The position numbers and the translations under genes were made by a program. The notes under the pieces are model-generated. The model was not told the DNA's origin. It did not search any database and was given only the letters and a program-made list of their open reading frames with translations. This document shows, piece by piece, positions 1 to 8,746 of a stretch of 52,447 bases of DNA. The stretch is from an uncultured Lachnospiraceae bacterium (GTDB lineage Bacteria; Bacillota; Clostridia; Lachnospirales; Lachnospiraceae). Location: positions 1 to 52,447 of the forward strand of contig CANOLA010000009.1 in the NCBI GenBank assembly GCA_947566705.1. The letters are read 5' to 3'. Numbering within the stretch: position 1 is the first letter of the stretch; every line of letters starts with the position of its first letter.

Positions 1-1088
1 GCAAAATAATCCCCAAGCGGTTCGGAGGAAAATGGTCCGATAAAAATTGCCCCGGCATTTTTAATTTTTGTCATTACATGGAACGGGTCTGCCGTTACGA
101 TTTCAAGGTGTTCACTTGCAATATCGTTTGCAGCGGCAACAGCATCCTCCATAGTGTCTGCCACAAGTATATATCCGTAATTATCCAGTGACTTTGTGAT
201 AATTTCCTGACGGGAAAGTGTTTTGATAAACTCATCCGCTTCTCTGGAAACCTGGCTGGCAAGTGTCTGGCTGGTCGTAATTAAGATTGCGGAAGCCATT
301 TCATCATGCTCAGCCTGTGAAAGTAAATCGGCAGCCACATAACGGGCATCTGCAGTCTCGTCGGCAAGTACTAAAATCTCACTTGGTCCTGCAATGGAAT
401 CAATGCCGACATAGCCGAAAACAGCTTTTTTGGCGAGTGCGACATAGATATTGCCAGGTCCTACAATCTTATCTGCCTTTGGAATGCTTTCTGTACCGAA
501 TGCCATGGCAGCAACTGCCTGCGCACCTCCGGCTTTATAAATTTCATCCACGCCTGCCTCTTTTGCGGCAACCAGTGTGGAAGGATAAACCTTACCGTCA
601 GCTCCCGGAGGGGTACACATAATGATACGGGAAACGCCGGCTATTTTTGCAGGAAGAACGTTCATTAACAGGGAGGAAGGATAAGCAGCCCTGCCGCCCG
701 GAACATACACTCCCACGGTTTGAAGCGGTGTCACCTTCTGGCCTAAAATAATGCCGTCTTCTGTGGTAAACCATGAATTCTGCACCTGTTTTTCATGGTA
801 TTTTTTTATATTAACAAGGGCTTTTTGAATCACTGCGAGCAGTGCGGCATCCACCTGTTCATATGCTTCCTTAATCTCATCTTCTGTCACCAGAATGTTG
901 TCCTTACTGATATCTGCCTTGTCAAACTGCCTGGTGTAATCGAAAACAGCTGCGTCCCCATTTGTTTTGACCGCTTCAATAATGGTATTTACGCGTTCTT
1001 CATATTCCCCGTAGTTGTTCGGGCTCCTTTTCAGCAGATTCTGTAAAATATCTTTTCTGGTTTCCTCAGTCAGTTTCAGTATCCTCAT
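1..1088 (-). CDS. hisD: Histidinol dehydrogenase HisD, C-terminus beyond window
   Basis: HisD is a zinc enzyme that catalyses the last two oxidations of histidine synthesis, L-histidinol to L-histidine with 2 NAD+. About 362 codons are present; the family is about 430 residues, so roughly the last 65 lie beyond the left edge. The translation from the ATG at 1086-1088 begins MRILKLTEETRKDILQ. It contains the family stretches VGVYVPGGRAAYPSS, IVGPGNIYVA and the signature GIDSIAGPSEILVLADE. The ATG overlaps the hisG stop codon (ATGA) and follows AGGAGGGAAGAAACCC, so translation is probably coupled to hisG in the order hisZ-hisG-hisD. Confidence 0.97.
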   Translation of the reverse strand, partial: MRILKLTEETRKDILQNLLKRSPNNYGEYEERVNTIIEAVKTNGDAAVFDYTRQFDKADISKDNILVTEDEIKEAYEQVDAALLAVIQKALVNIKKYHEKQVQNSWFTTEDGIILGQKVTPLQTVGVYVPGGRAAYPSSLLMNVLPAKIAGVSRIIMCTPPGADGKVYPSTLVAAKEAGVDEIYKAGGAQAVAAMAFGTESIPKADKIVGPGNIYVALAKKAVFGYVGIDSIAGPSEILVLADETADARYVAADLLSQAEHDEMASAILITTSQTLASQVSREADEFIKTLSRQEIITKSLDNYGYILVADTMEDAVAAANDIASEHLEIVTADPFHVMTKIKNAGAIFIGPFSSEPLGDYF

Positions 1089-1753
1089 GGGTTTCTTCCC
1101 TCCTGTTCCTGAATTATGCTTTTTAAATCATACAGTATTCTGGTAATCCGTTCATGCTCCATCTTCATGCTCACCTGGTTTACTACCATGCGTGCCGACA
1201 GGGGACAGACTTCTTCAAGTACCATCAGACCATTTTCACGCAGCGTGGCACCGGTCTCCACTATGTCACAGATGACTTCGGAAAGTCCTACAATGGGAGC
1301 CAGTTCAATGGAACCGTTTAACTTAATAATCTCCACGGTCTGGTGTTTTTTATTATAAAAATAGTCCCTGGCAATGCGCGGATATTTGGTTGCCACACGA
1401 ATCTGTTCATGGTGCTTTAATAATTCCCCTGCATGCTCCGGCCCGCAGATGCACATCCGGCATTTTCCGAAACCAAGGTCTAAAACCTCGTAAATATTTC
1501 TTGCCTCTTCTAAAACGGTATCCTTACCGACTACTCCGATATCAGCGGCGCCGTACTCCACATAAGTGGGTACATCCGGTCCTTTTGCAAGGAAAAACCG
1601 AAGCTTTAACTCCTCATTTACAAAGATTAATCTGCGGGTTTTTTCATCGTTTATTTCCTCGCAGGTAATTCCTATTTTTTCAAATAACTGTAAGGTCTTT
1701 TTCGCCAGGCGTCCTTTGCCCAGTGCAAATGTCAAATATCTGTTTTCTTCCAT
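1085..1753 (-). CDS. hisG: ATP phosphoribosyltransferase, catalytic short form HisG
   Basis: HisG carries out the first committed step of histidine synthesis, joining ATP and PRPP to phosphoribosyl-ATP. The protein is 222 residues and opens MEENRYLTFALGKGRL. This is the short (HisG-S) form, which lacks the C-terminal histidine-binding domain and needs HisZ as partner; hisZ lies directly upstream. I chose the ATG at 1751-1753, which has GGGGAGA just upstream. A TTG nine codons earlier would also be open but lies inside the 3' end of hisZ and has no ribosome site. The stop overlaps the hisD start by four bases. Confidence 0.96.
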   Translation of the reverse strand: MEENRYLTFALGKGRLAKKTLQLFEKIGITCEEINDEKTRRLIFVNEELKLRFFLAKGPDVPTYVEYGAADIGVVGKDTVLEEARNIYEVLDLGFGKCRMCICGPEHAGELLKHHEQIRVATKYPRIARDYFYNKKHQTVEIIKLNGSIELAPIVGLSEVICDIVETGATLRENGLMVLEEVCPLSARMVVNQVSMKMEHERITRILYDLKSIIQEQEGRNP

Positions 1754-1766
1754 CTCATCTCCCCGA

Positions 1767-2951
1767 CTATATAAATTCAACTTTTGAAATATGGTTCTTT
1801 ACGGCATAGTTACAGTAATCATCCCTTGTCCACTTTTCGTCTGCAGGAACCAGTGCGGCATGGCAGCCCTGACTGCGCAGATGCTGCGCCTTTTGGACAG
1901 CATGGGAAAGGGAATCCTGTCCATAGACTAGAAGCACATATTCCTCCGGTACGGGAAGGGAAATTTTCTGTCTGCTTAATGCCGCAAGAAGCTGGTCCAC
2001 CACAATGGCAAAACCGATTGCCGGCGCATGTTTTCCAAAATATTCCGGCAGCGTGTCATAACGGCCTCCCTTTACGACAGGTTCTCCCGTTCCAAAGGTA
2101 TATCCGTAAAAAATTATGCCGGTATAATAATGATAGTCACTGACAATTCCCGGTTCAAATGAAACATATTTTTCAATTCCGTACATCTTAAGATAGGTGT
2201 CCAGCTGCAGGAGGTTGGAAAGAGCGGATAAAATTTCCGGGTAATTTCCGGCAAATTTACATGCTTCCTCCAGTTCTTCTGCTGTGGTGTCAAAACGTCC
2301 AAGCATCGAAAACAGCTGCATTAGGTCAGAATCCAGGTTTAGTGTTTCCACAAATTCCTCCACACCAAAGAAGTTTTTGTTGGAGAGCAGCTCCCGGAGT
2401 TCTTCTTCCTGCTCCTCATCAAGCCCTGCTTCCTGTACCAGTCCTTTAAAAAACTGTGCATGTCCGACGGAAATCTGGAATTCCTTTAATCCGCCTGCAC
2501 GCAGGGAATCCGCAACCATTGCAAGAATTTCAGCATCTGCCGCGATACTTTTTTCCCCGATCAGCTCCGCCCCGCACTGGGTATTTTCCTTTAAACGTCC
2601 CTGATAAGAGGAGGAATTAATAAATGTGTTGCCCATATAGCACAGCCTGACCGGAATTTTGTCATCCGTATAATATTTTGCAGCGCTGCGAACAATGGAC
2701 GGAGTAAAATCCGGGCGCAAAACCAGGGTGTTTCCATCCTTGTCAAAAAATTTATATAAATCCTTTGAAGGCGTTGTCCCGATTTCCTTGCTGAAAATAT
2801 TAAAAAATTCAAATGTTGGTGTCTGGATATCGCGGTATCCGTAGCGTTTTAGCACTTCATGGAGTTTTTCCTGAAGTAAAAGCTTCTGCCTGCATTCTCC
2901 ATTGTAAATATCCCTTACACCATCCGGTGTATGTAATAACTGGTCTGTCAT
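1767..2951 (-). CDS. hisZ: ATP phosphoribosyltransferase regulatory subunit HisZ
   Basis: HisZ is a histidyl-tRNA-synthetase-like protein (394 residues) that activates short HisG and carries histidine feedback control. Class II synthetase-like stretches are visible: TPDGVRDIYNGE near the N-terminus, TPTFEFFNIF (about 45-54), LVLRPDFTPSIVR (about 76-88) and a late VKGGRYDTLPEYFG. A true HisRS would have an anticodon-binding tail of normal length and sequence, and the short hisG next door supports HisZ over HisRS. The ATG follows GCGAGGAAAAAGAG. The gene is first in the hisZ-hisG-hisD unit, about 70 bases below a strong promoter. No T-box is visible in the short leader. Confidence 0.93.
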   Translation of the reverse strand: MTDQLLHTPDGVRDIYNGECRQKLLLQEKLHEVLKRYGYRDIQTPTFEFFNIFSKEIGTTPSKDLYKFFDKDGNTLVLRPDFTPSIVRSAAKYYTDDKIPVRLCYMGNTFINSSSYQGRLKENTQCGAELIGEKSIAADAEILAMVADSLRAGGLKEFQISVGHAQFFKGLVQEAGLDEEQEEELRELLSNKNFFGVEEFVETLNLDSDLMQLFSMLGRFDTTAEELEEACKFAGNYPEILSALSNLLQLDTYLKMYGIEKYVSFEPGIVSDYHYYTGIIFYGYTFGTGEPVVKGGRYDTLPEYFGKHAPAIGFAIVVDQLLAALSRQKISLPVPEEYVLLVYGQDSLSHAVQKAQHLRSQGCHAALVPADEKWTRDDYCNYAVKNHISKVEFI

Positions 2952-3020
2952 CTCTTTTTCCTCGCTTTAATATAGTAAAGTGATACCGTGATAATTCAAT
3001 ATCATAATAAAATTATTGAT

Positions 3021-3049
3021 ATTATATGGGAAAACAGTTAAAATGTCAA
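3021..3049 (-). promoter_or_regulatory. Sigma-A promoter of the hisZ-hisG-hisD operon
   Basis: On the minus strand TTGACA (3044-3049) is separated by exactly 17 bases from TATAAT (3021-3026), a perfect consensus match. The -35 box overlaps the TGA stop codon of recU (3046-3048), so the his operon promoter is embedded in the end of the upstream gene. Confidence 0.88.
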
Positions 3050-3579
3050 TCCCTCATGTTTAAATCCTTCTGTAACATCTGCAGGTAAGGCACAAGGATG
3101 CCGGATACCTCAGGAAGGAAAAAACCACAGTCCAGTTCATCAAACCGGAAGCTTTTTCTTCCCCCTTCCCTGGCACGGTTTACAAACTGCATCAGTTCAC
3201 AAAACCGCAGATAATAAAAGGTATCCCTGTGGGTAAAGGAAATCAGGATAAATGCAATTCCTTCCTGCTTTTCAAACTGCTCCATAAAACGGATCTGGTG
3301 CTCATGGATATTGGCAAGAGGGAAGGTATCGGTATTGCATTCCTTGGCATCAAAGCATACCGGAATCCCCTGTATGGCACCGATATAATCCACCGTACTC
3401 TTCTGGTCAAAATAGGCAAGGGTTATATGCCTTGTTTTCTTGTCGATGGTAATCGGCGTGATTGGCGTAGGTATTTTCTGAATCAGCGCAAGTTGGTGTT
3501 CAGCATATTTTTCATTTGTACGGTTTAACAGGTCTTCTAAGGTGGAACCTCTTAAACCTCTGGAATTCCAGGTTGGCAT
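3046..3579 (-). CDS. recU: Holliday junction resolvase RecU
   Basis: RecU cuts four-way DNA junctions in Firmicutes, working with RuvAB (encoded at 31.6-33.3 kb here). The 177-residue protein has the family core with nuclease acids: STVDYIGAIQGIPVCFDAKE, followed by LANIHEHQIRFMEQF and a C-terminal FFLPEV. The D of TVDY and the D/E/K of FDAKE fit the metal-binding nuclease centre. In many Firmicutes recU sits beside a penicillin-binding protein gene; here it is last in a run behind pseudouridine synthase, NYN and YgiQ genes. Its stop codon overlaps the -35 box of the his promoter. Confidence 0.88.
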   Translation of the reverse strand: MPTWNSRGLRGSTLEDLLNRTNEKYAEHQLALIQKIPTPITPITIDKKTRHITLAYFDQKSTVDYIGAIQGIPVCFDAKECNTDTFPLANIHEHQIRFMEQFEKQEGIAFILISFTHRDTFYYLRFCELMQFVNRAREGGRKSFRFDELDCGFFLPEVSGILVPYLQMLQKDLNMRD

Positions 3580-3587
3580 GGGCTGTT

Positions 3588-4553
3588 TTACTCCTTGCAG
3601 TTTTTCATGATTACAGAAAATATTTCAGGTTCTTCTGCGGTAAATGTTCTGCCATCAGCAAACTCTATCCGGTATGCATGAAGAAGCTGGTGGTCAACAT
3701 GAAAGCTTTTGCGGTATTTTTGATTCCATGCCCTGTCCCCGTACTTGCTGTCCCCCATCAGAGGATGTCCCACAGAAGCAAGGTGCGCACGGATCTGGTG
3801 GGTTTTTCCGGTAATCAGGTGAACCTCGAGCAGAGTAAAGTCTGTTCCAAAGGCAAGCGGGCAGTATGCCGTTTCGATATATACAGCATCCTTCTGTCCG
3901 GCAGGAAGAATCTGTACTTTATTATTTTTTTCATCCTTAACCAGACAGCCTGAAAGATGTGTTTCTTTTTCAATACGTCCTTTCACAATCGCATGGTAAT
4001 ATTTTTTGATGCTGCGGTTTTTTAAGGCAAAGGAAAGCTCCTGTGAGCCTTTTAAGGTTTTTCCCATCAGAAGCAGTCCCGAAGTATTCCGGTCAAGACG
4101 GTTGCAGACGGACGGGTGAAACACTGCATACTGTTTAGCGGTTAAACTTCCGCTCTGAATTAAGTATCCAAGCAGATATTCATTTGCAGACAAATCCCCC
4201 GCTGCCGCTTTTTGTGAAAGCATTCCGTGCGGTTTATCTGCAATTAAAACATCAGTATCTTCATAAATGACTTTAAGCCCCTTCATCGGCAGGTTTTTAA
4301 GCATTTCATATTCTTTCTGAACTGCTTCAGGTTTACTGGCAAACCTGTCAAATGTATCATCGCTGAAAAAAAGTTTCACAGAATCCAGCGGCTGCAGCAG
4401 CTCGTTTCCTGCTGCTTTTCTGCCGTTATACGTGATGTTTTTTTTCCGGAGCATTTTATATATAAATCCTGCGGAAGCTTCCGGAAGCAGTTTTTTTAGG
4501 TATTTGTCAAGACGCTGGCCTGCTTCGTCTGCATGGATGGAAAATTCTTTCAT
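3588..4553 (-). CDS. RluA-family pseudouridine synthase
   Basis: This 321-residue protein probably isomerises uridine to pseudouridine in 23S rRNA or another RNA (RluC/RluD-like). An S4 RNA-binding domain covers about residues 1-65 (QRLDKYLKKLLP then KNITYNGRKAAGNELLQPLDSVKLFF). The catalytic motif is RLDRNTSGLLL, with the active aspartate at about residue 154, and KTHQIRAHLASVGHPLMGDSKYG follows in the usual place. It starts 4 bases downstream of the NYN-domain gene and ends 8 bases before recU, so the three are probably cotranscribed. The exact rRNA position cannot be told from sequence. Confidence 0.9.
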   Translation of the reverse strand: MKEFSIHADEAGQRLDKYLKKLLPEASAGFIYKMLRKKNITYNGRKAAGNELLQPLDSVKLFFSDDTFDRFASKPEAVQKEYEMLKNLPMKGLKVIYEDTDVLIADKPHGMLSQKAAAGDLSANEYLLGYLIQSGSLTAKQYAVFHPSVCNRLDRNTSGLLLMGKTLKGSQELSFALKNRSIKKYYHAIVKGRIEKETHLSGCLVKDEKNNKVQILPAGQKDAVYIETAYCPLAFGTDFTLLEVHLITGKTHQIRAHLASVGHPLMGDSKYGDRAWNQKYRKSFHVDHQLLHAYRIEFADGRTFTAEEPEIFSVIMKNCKE

Positions 4554-4557
4554 TGCA

Positions 4558-6069
4558 TTATCCTTCGTTGATTTTTATACTGGCAATTCCATTATCCAGT
4601 TCGATTCGCAAAACTTTTAATATGCGGCTGCGGATGGAGGCAATCTCCCCTTCGGTTAAATCTGCGCGTGAAGATGTAATTGCCTGTTCCAGCAGTTCAT
4701 TAAAGGAAAAAGAAAACCTCTGTAAGCTTCTGGCGAAATCCTTTCGGATGGCATTTTCCTTCATTGCAAGCAAATCCCCGGAATAAAACTGGTCCAGATA
4801 ACAGTAATAAATTCCCTTTCCTTCAAATGCACGCTTGATGTCCATACCGCATTTTCCGTGTTCCACCATAAATAAGAACTTTGCTGTACTGAGTGATTCC
4901 ACAAGAGCCCAGTAATCACTGTCACTGGAGCAGACAATAATACCGTCCACTCCGTTCTGGTAATGTTCCCTGCAGGTTTCTGCAGCAAGACGCATATCCA
5001 CAAGGGATTTGTCATCCTTTACGCGGTCAATCATAAGCGGTACGACCGGTATTTTGGTATAGGTATGAATATCCGTCCATACAGTGGAGGTATGTGAGTC
5101 GTTAAACAGCATAATTTTGGAGATTTTGGAAAGCTGGTCGTCATCGAGACTTTTTAATGCGGCACAGAGTCTGTACGGGTCTGAATTTTCGCAGTCAACC
5201 ACCATAATTGCTTTCTGGCTGGCAAAAAGGAAATCATAGACGTTGTGTTTAACATCCTCTTCCACATCCGATATTTTACTGAAATCATTAAAGTCATCCC
5301 CGTATAATTTGTACAGAACCTTTAAACAGGTACGGTCGTTGTTAAACAGTCTGTGAATATCCATGGGCGTTTCCATATAGACATACTGTTTTGCCGGATA
5401 ATAGGCATAATTTGCATAAAACTTTTTGGCCTCTTCCATGTATTTTGCTTCGTCCGTGCCGTTTTTCATGACAAACAGTGCCTTTACATATTCCCAGTTG
5501 ATCCAGTTCGGAAAAACGCCTTTACAGTTATTGATGCGTTCTGCTATCACTTTGTTTAACAGTACACCAAAGGATTTTACATGGTCTTTACCTGTAAATG
5601 GATAGATGTTTTTACTGCTTAAATATTCCAGTTCACTGATTCCAAGCTCCGGAATCTGGTAAATGCTTTTATAGTCATACTTAATTGCGTCCCTTATGGC
5701 TTTAAATTTACGGATAACATTAGAGCGGAGTGTACACAGGCAGCGGATAATTTTGCAGTTGTCATTCAGCTCCAGTTTTTTGATAATATCCTGGTTGTAA
5801 TTAAAGTCAGGGTTACTTAAAAAGTCTTCCCGTACTCCGTGTAAATAGGCTAATGTTGTGCTGATTTCGCTTGAAATATTTCCATACGGGATGTAGCCGT
5901 CATTTTTTGTTCCGGTGGTTTCTGTCTGTGGTTCACTGTCTGTTTCTGCTGTCTGTTCTGTTACTGTTTCTTCTGCATGATCCTCTGCTTCCTGCATTTC
6001 ATTTTCCTGTTCTTCCGGCGCTTCATAATCAAGATTTTTCATAATGTTTTCGATTTGCGAAAATTCCAT
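4558..6069 (-). CDS. NYN-domain (PIN-like nuclease fold) protein with acidic N-terminus
   Basis: A 503-residue protein in three parts. Residues 1-57 are very acidic and low-complexity (many E, T and Q). Residues about 65-280 form a helical region I do not recognise. Residues about 287-430 look like a NYN domain, a PIN-related RNase fold. The evidence for NYN is IMVVDCENSDPY (D292), KSLVDMRLAAE (D358) and IIVCSSDSDYWALV (D383, D385), the acidic pattern expected of such a metal centre. It lies between YgiQ and RluA-type genes with 15- and 4-base gaps, an RNA-modification neighbourhood, so a role in RNA turnover is plausible but inferred. No signal peptide or membrane segment is seen. Confidence 0.75.
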   Translation of the reverse strand: MEFSQIENIMKNLDYEAPEEQENEMQEAEDHAEETVTEQTAETDSEPQTETTGTKNDGYIPYGNISSEISTTLAYLHGVREDFLSNPDFNYNQDIIKKLELNDNCKIIRCLCTLRSNVIRKFKAIRDAIKYDYKSIYQIPELGISELEYLSSKNIYPFTGKDHVKSFGVLLNKVIAERINNCKGVFPNWINWEYVKALFVMKNGTDEAKYMEEAKKFYANYAYYPAKQYVYMETPMDIHRLFNNDRTCLKVLYKLYGDDFNDFSKISDVEEDVKHNVYDFLFASQKAIMVVDCENSDPYRLCAALKSLDDDQLSKISKIMLFNDSHTSTVWTDIHTYTKIPVVPLMIDRVKDDKSLVDMRLAAETCREHYQNGVDGIIVCSSDSDYWALVESLSTAKFLFMVEHGKCGMDIKRAFEGKGIYYCYLDQFYSGDLLAMKENAIRKDFARSLQRFSFSFNELLEQAITSSRADLTEGEIASIRSRILKVLRIELDNGIASIKINEG

Positions 6070-6084
6070 AATTATTCTCCTTTA

Positions 6085-7995
6085 TTATTTTTTTGATGAT
6101 TTTTTATGAATATTTCTAATTGTTTTCTTTTTTTTCCGGTGTTCTTTTTGTCCATCCTTTTTCCTGTGGTATTCTGCTGTCTGTTTTCCGCTGCCATACC
6201 GGCGCGGTTTAATCAGGCACTTTTTGTCAAAGCCAATTAAATCCTGCCTGCCTTCCTTCATAAGCGCTTCATAAACCAGATCGTAATTCTTTGGATTCCG
6301 GTACTGGATTAAGGCGCGCTGCATTGCCTTTTCATGTGGATTTGTTGCAACGTAAACAGGTTCCATGGTGCGCGGGTCCAGTCCGGTGTAATACATACAG
6401 GTTGATATGGTGGACGGTGTCGGATAAAAATCCTGCACCTGTTCCGGCATGTATCCAAGATCACGCAGGTATTCTGCAAGCTCAATGGCTTCCTTCAGTG
6501 TGGAACCAGGGTGTGAGGACATTAAATACGGTACAAGGTACTGTTTTTTACCAAGCTTTGCATTCATCTGGTTATACGCGTTTACAAATTTCCGGTATAC
6601 GGAAACATCCGGTTTTCCGAGTCTGGAAAGTACGGTATTGCTTATATGTTCCGGTGCAACTTTTAACTGTCCGCTGACATGGTGTTCGCAAAGCTCCCGC
6701 AAAAAAGTACGGTCTTTATCATACATTAAATAATCAAAGCGGATGCCTGAACGGATAAATACCTTTTTCACACCGGGAAGCTCTCTCAGCTTCCGGAGTA
6801 AGGCGATATAATCCCGGTGGTCCACCTCCAGGTTTTTGCACGGAGTGGGAAACAGACACTGTTTCAGGGGACATGCGCCCTTTGTCAGCTGTTTTTTACA
6901 AGCAGGTGCGCGGAAATTGGCGGTCGGTCCTCCCACATCATGGATATAGCCTTTAAAATCAGGTTCTTTTGTTATTAATTCTGCTTCTTTTATAATGGAT
7001 TCATGGCTTCTTGTCTGGATAATTCTTCCCTGGTGAAACGTCAGTGCACAGAAGCTGCATCCGCCAAAACATCCACGGTTGCTGATCAGTGAAAATTTAA
7101 TTTCCCGGATTGCCGGAACCCCGCCTGCATCTTCATAGGAAGGATGGTAATTCCTCATGTAAGGCAGGGCATAAACTTCATCCATTTCCGCCTCTGACAG
7201 TGGCTTTGCAGGAGGATTCTGTACGACATAAATTCCGTTTGGATACGGTTCATACAGCCGTTTTCCTGAAAACGGGTCGGTATTGCAGTACTGTGTATAA
7301 AAACTGTCTGCAAAAAGGCGTTTATTTGTTTTCATTATATCAAAGGACGGCAGTTCAATGGCATCATAAATAATTTCCCGGTTTTTAGTTTTATAAACAG
7401 TTCCGTCAATATAGGTGATATCCTTGACAGCAATCCCGGCATTTAAGGCGTCAGCAATTTCAACAATACTCCGCTCTCCCATTCCATAGGAAATCAAATC
7501 CGCACCGGAATCCAGTAAAATAGATCGTTTGACTTTATCTGACCAGTAATCATAATGTGCCAGCCGCCGCAGGCTTGCCTCAATGCCACCAATAATAACC
7601 GGGGTGTTTTTGTATGTGCGGCGGATTAAATTACAGTAGACAACAGTTGCATAATCCGGTCTTTTTCCCATAACGCCGCCCGGCGTATAGGCATCAGTGC
7701 TTCTGCGCTTTTTGGAAACAGAGTAATGGTTTACCATGGAGTCCATGTTTCCGGCAGAAACCAAAAAGCCAAGGCGCGGCGTGCCGAGAACCGAGATGGA
7801 TGAATCATCCTTCCAGTCAGGCTGTGCAATGATGCCGACGGTATAGCCGTGTGATTCCAGAAGCCTCGCAATAATGGCGTGTCCGAAAGACGGATGGTCA
7901 ATATATGCATCCCCGCAGACATAGACAAAATCAAGCTGCGTAATGCCCCGTTCTTTCATATCCTGTTCTGATACTGGAAGATAGCCTTCGTACAT
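6085..7995 (-). CDS. YgiQ family radical SAM protein (UPF0313)
   Basis: A 636-residue cytosolic radical SAM enzyme of unknown reaction. The iron-sulfur triad is C309, C313 and C316 in [18 protein letters not shown]. The N-terminal domain has family stretches such as [19 protein letters not shown] and [19 protein letters not shown]. The C-terminal part has VAPEHIS and [19 protein letters not shown]. The length fits the family. The last roughly 45 residues are highly basic ([17 protein letters not shown]), suggesting contact with nucleic acid. It starts 3 bases after the RsuA-type pseudouridine synthase ends, and a NYN-domain gene follows. Confidence 0.93.
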   Translation of the reverse strand: MYEGYLPVSEQDMKERGITQLDFVYVCGDAYIDHPSFGHAIIARLLESHGYTVGIIAQPDWKDDSSISVLGTPRLGFLVSAGNMDSMVNHYSVSKKRRSTDAYTPGGVMGKRPDYATVVYCNLIRRTYKNTPVIIGGIEASLRRLAHYDYWSDKVKRSILLDSGADLISYGMGERSIVEIADALNAGIAVKDITYIDGTVYKTKNREIIYDAIELPSFDIMKTNKRLFADSFYTQYCNTDPFSGKRLYEPYPNGIYVVQNPPAKPLSEAEMDEVYALPYMRNYHPSYEDAGGVPAIREIKFSLISNRGCFGGCSFCALTFHQGRIIQTRSHESIIKEAELITKEPDFKGYIHDVGGPTANFRAPACKKQLTKGACPLKQCLFPTPCKNLEVDHRDYIALLRKLRELPGVKKVFIRSGIRFDYLMYDKDRTFLRELCEHHVSGQLKVAPEHISNTVLSRLGKPDVSVYRKFVNAYNQMNAKLGKKQYLVPYLMSSHPGSTLKEAIELAEYLRDLGYMPEQVQDFYPTPSTISTCMYYTGLDPRTMEPVYVATNPHEKAMQRALIQYRNPKNYDLVYEALMKEGRQDLIGFDKKCLIKPRRYGSGKQTAEYHRKKDGQKEHRKKKKTIRNIHKKSSKK

Positions 7996-7998
7996 AAC

Positions 7999-8742
7999 TT
8001 AAACCCTTTCATTCTTTAAGGATGCCATCTGCATTAAATCCGAAATTTCCTCTTCAGTCAGTCTCCGGTAGCTGCCTTTTTCAAGCCCTTTCAGGGAAAG
8101 ACCGGCAAATGTGAGGCGTTTTAAGTATAAAACCTTACATCCCACTGCCGCAAACATGCGTTTCACCTGGTGGAAACGTCCTTCACAAACCGTAAGTTCT
8201 GCTGCATAAACCGTATTTTCTGTCCTTTCCGGTAAAATGACAAGTTTTGCCGGAAGGCACGGTTTTTCATCACCAATATCCACACCCTTTAAAAAACATC
8301 CGGCTGCTTCTTCCGGTACAGGGGAATCCAGCACGGCATAATATGTCTTGTTTACATGATAGGAAGGGGACGAAAGCCTGTGGTTTAAGGCACCGTCATT
8401 TGTAATTAAAAGAATCCCTTCCGTATCTTTGTCCAGTCTTCCGACCGGAGAGTGGCTTTTTTTCATGGAATCCGGAAAATAATCCATTACGGTTTTCTCT
8501 GTTTTATCGGTTCTGGCAGTAACGCAGCCCGCCGGTTTGTAAAACAGAAAGGTGGAAAACTGTTCGTATACCAGTTTTTTTCCGTTGCAGCAGATGCTGT
8601 CGGTTTCCGGATTTATTTTCTGTTCCGGTTTCACTGCCGTCGTACCGTTTATGGTAACCTGTTTTTTCCTGATAGTACTCTTTACTTCACTGCGGGTGCC
8701 GCATCCGCATTCCGCAAGAAATTTGTCCAGCCTAATCTGCAT
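7999..8742 (-). CDS. RsuA/RluB/E/F-family pseudouridine synthase
   Basis: This 247-residue rRNA pseudouridine synthase has an N-terminal S4 domain (MQIRLDKFLAECGCGTRSEV, about 1-60) and a catalytic domain with GRLDKDTEGILLITNDG, the active aspartate being D104. The C-terminal motif EGRFHQVKRMFAAVG is diagnostic of the RsuA branch, whereas the RluA branch has KTHQIRAHL. It is the second pseudouridine synthase in this operon-like run (the other starts at 4553) but belongs to a different family, so the two are not recent duplicates. It is 4 bases from pepD and 3 bases from the YgiQ gene. Confidence 0.9.
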   Translation of the reverse strand: MQIRLDKFLAECGCGTRSEVKSTIRKKQVTINGTTAVKPEQKINPETDSICCNGKKLVYEQFSTFLFYKPAGCVTARTDKTEKTVMDYFPDSMKKSHSPVGRLDKDTEGILLITNDGALNHRLSSPSYHVNKTYYAVLDSPVPEEAAGCFLKGVDIGDEKPCLPAKLVILPERTENTVYAAELTVCEGRFHQVKRMFAAVGCKVLYLKRLTFAGLSLKGLEKGSYRRLTEEEISDLMQMASLKNERV

Positions 8743-8746
8743 GGTG

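Noticed and set aside
2952-3020. T-box or histidine attenuator before hisZ
   Set aside because: The leader is only about 60 bases, with no terminator, specifier loop or T-box sequence.
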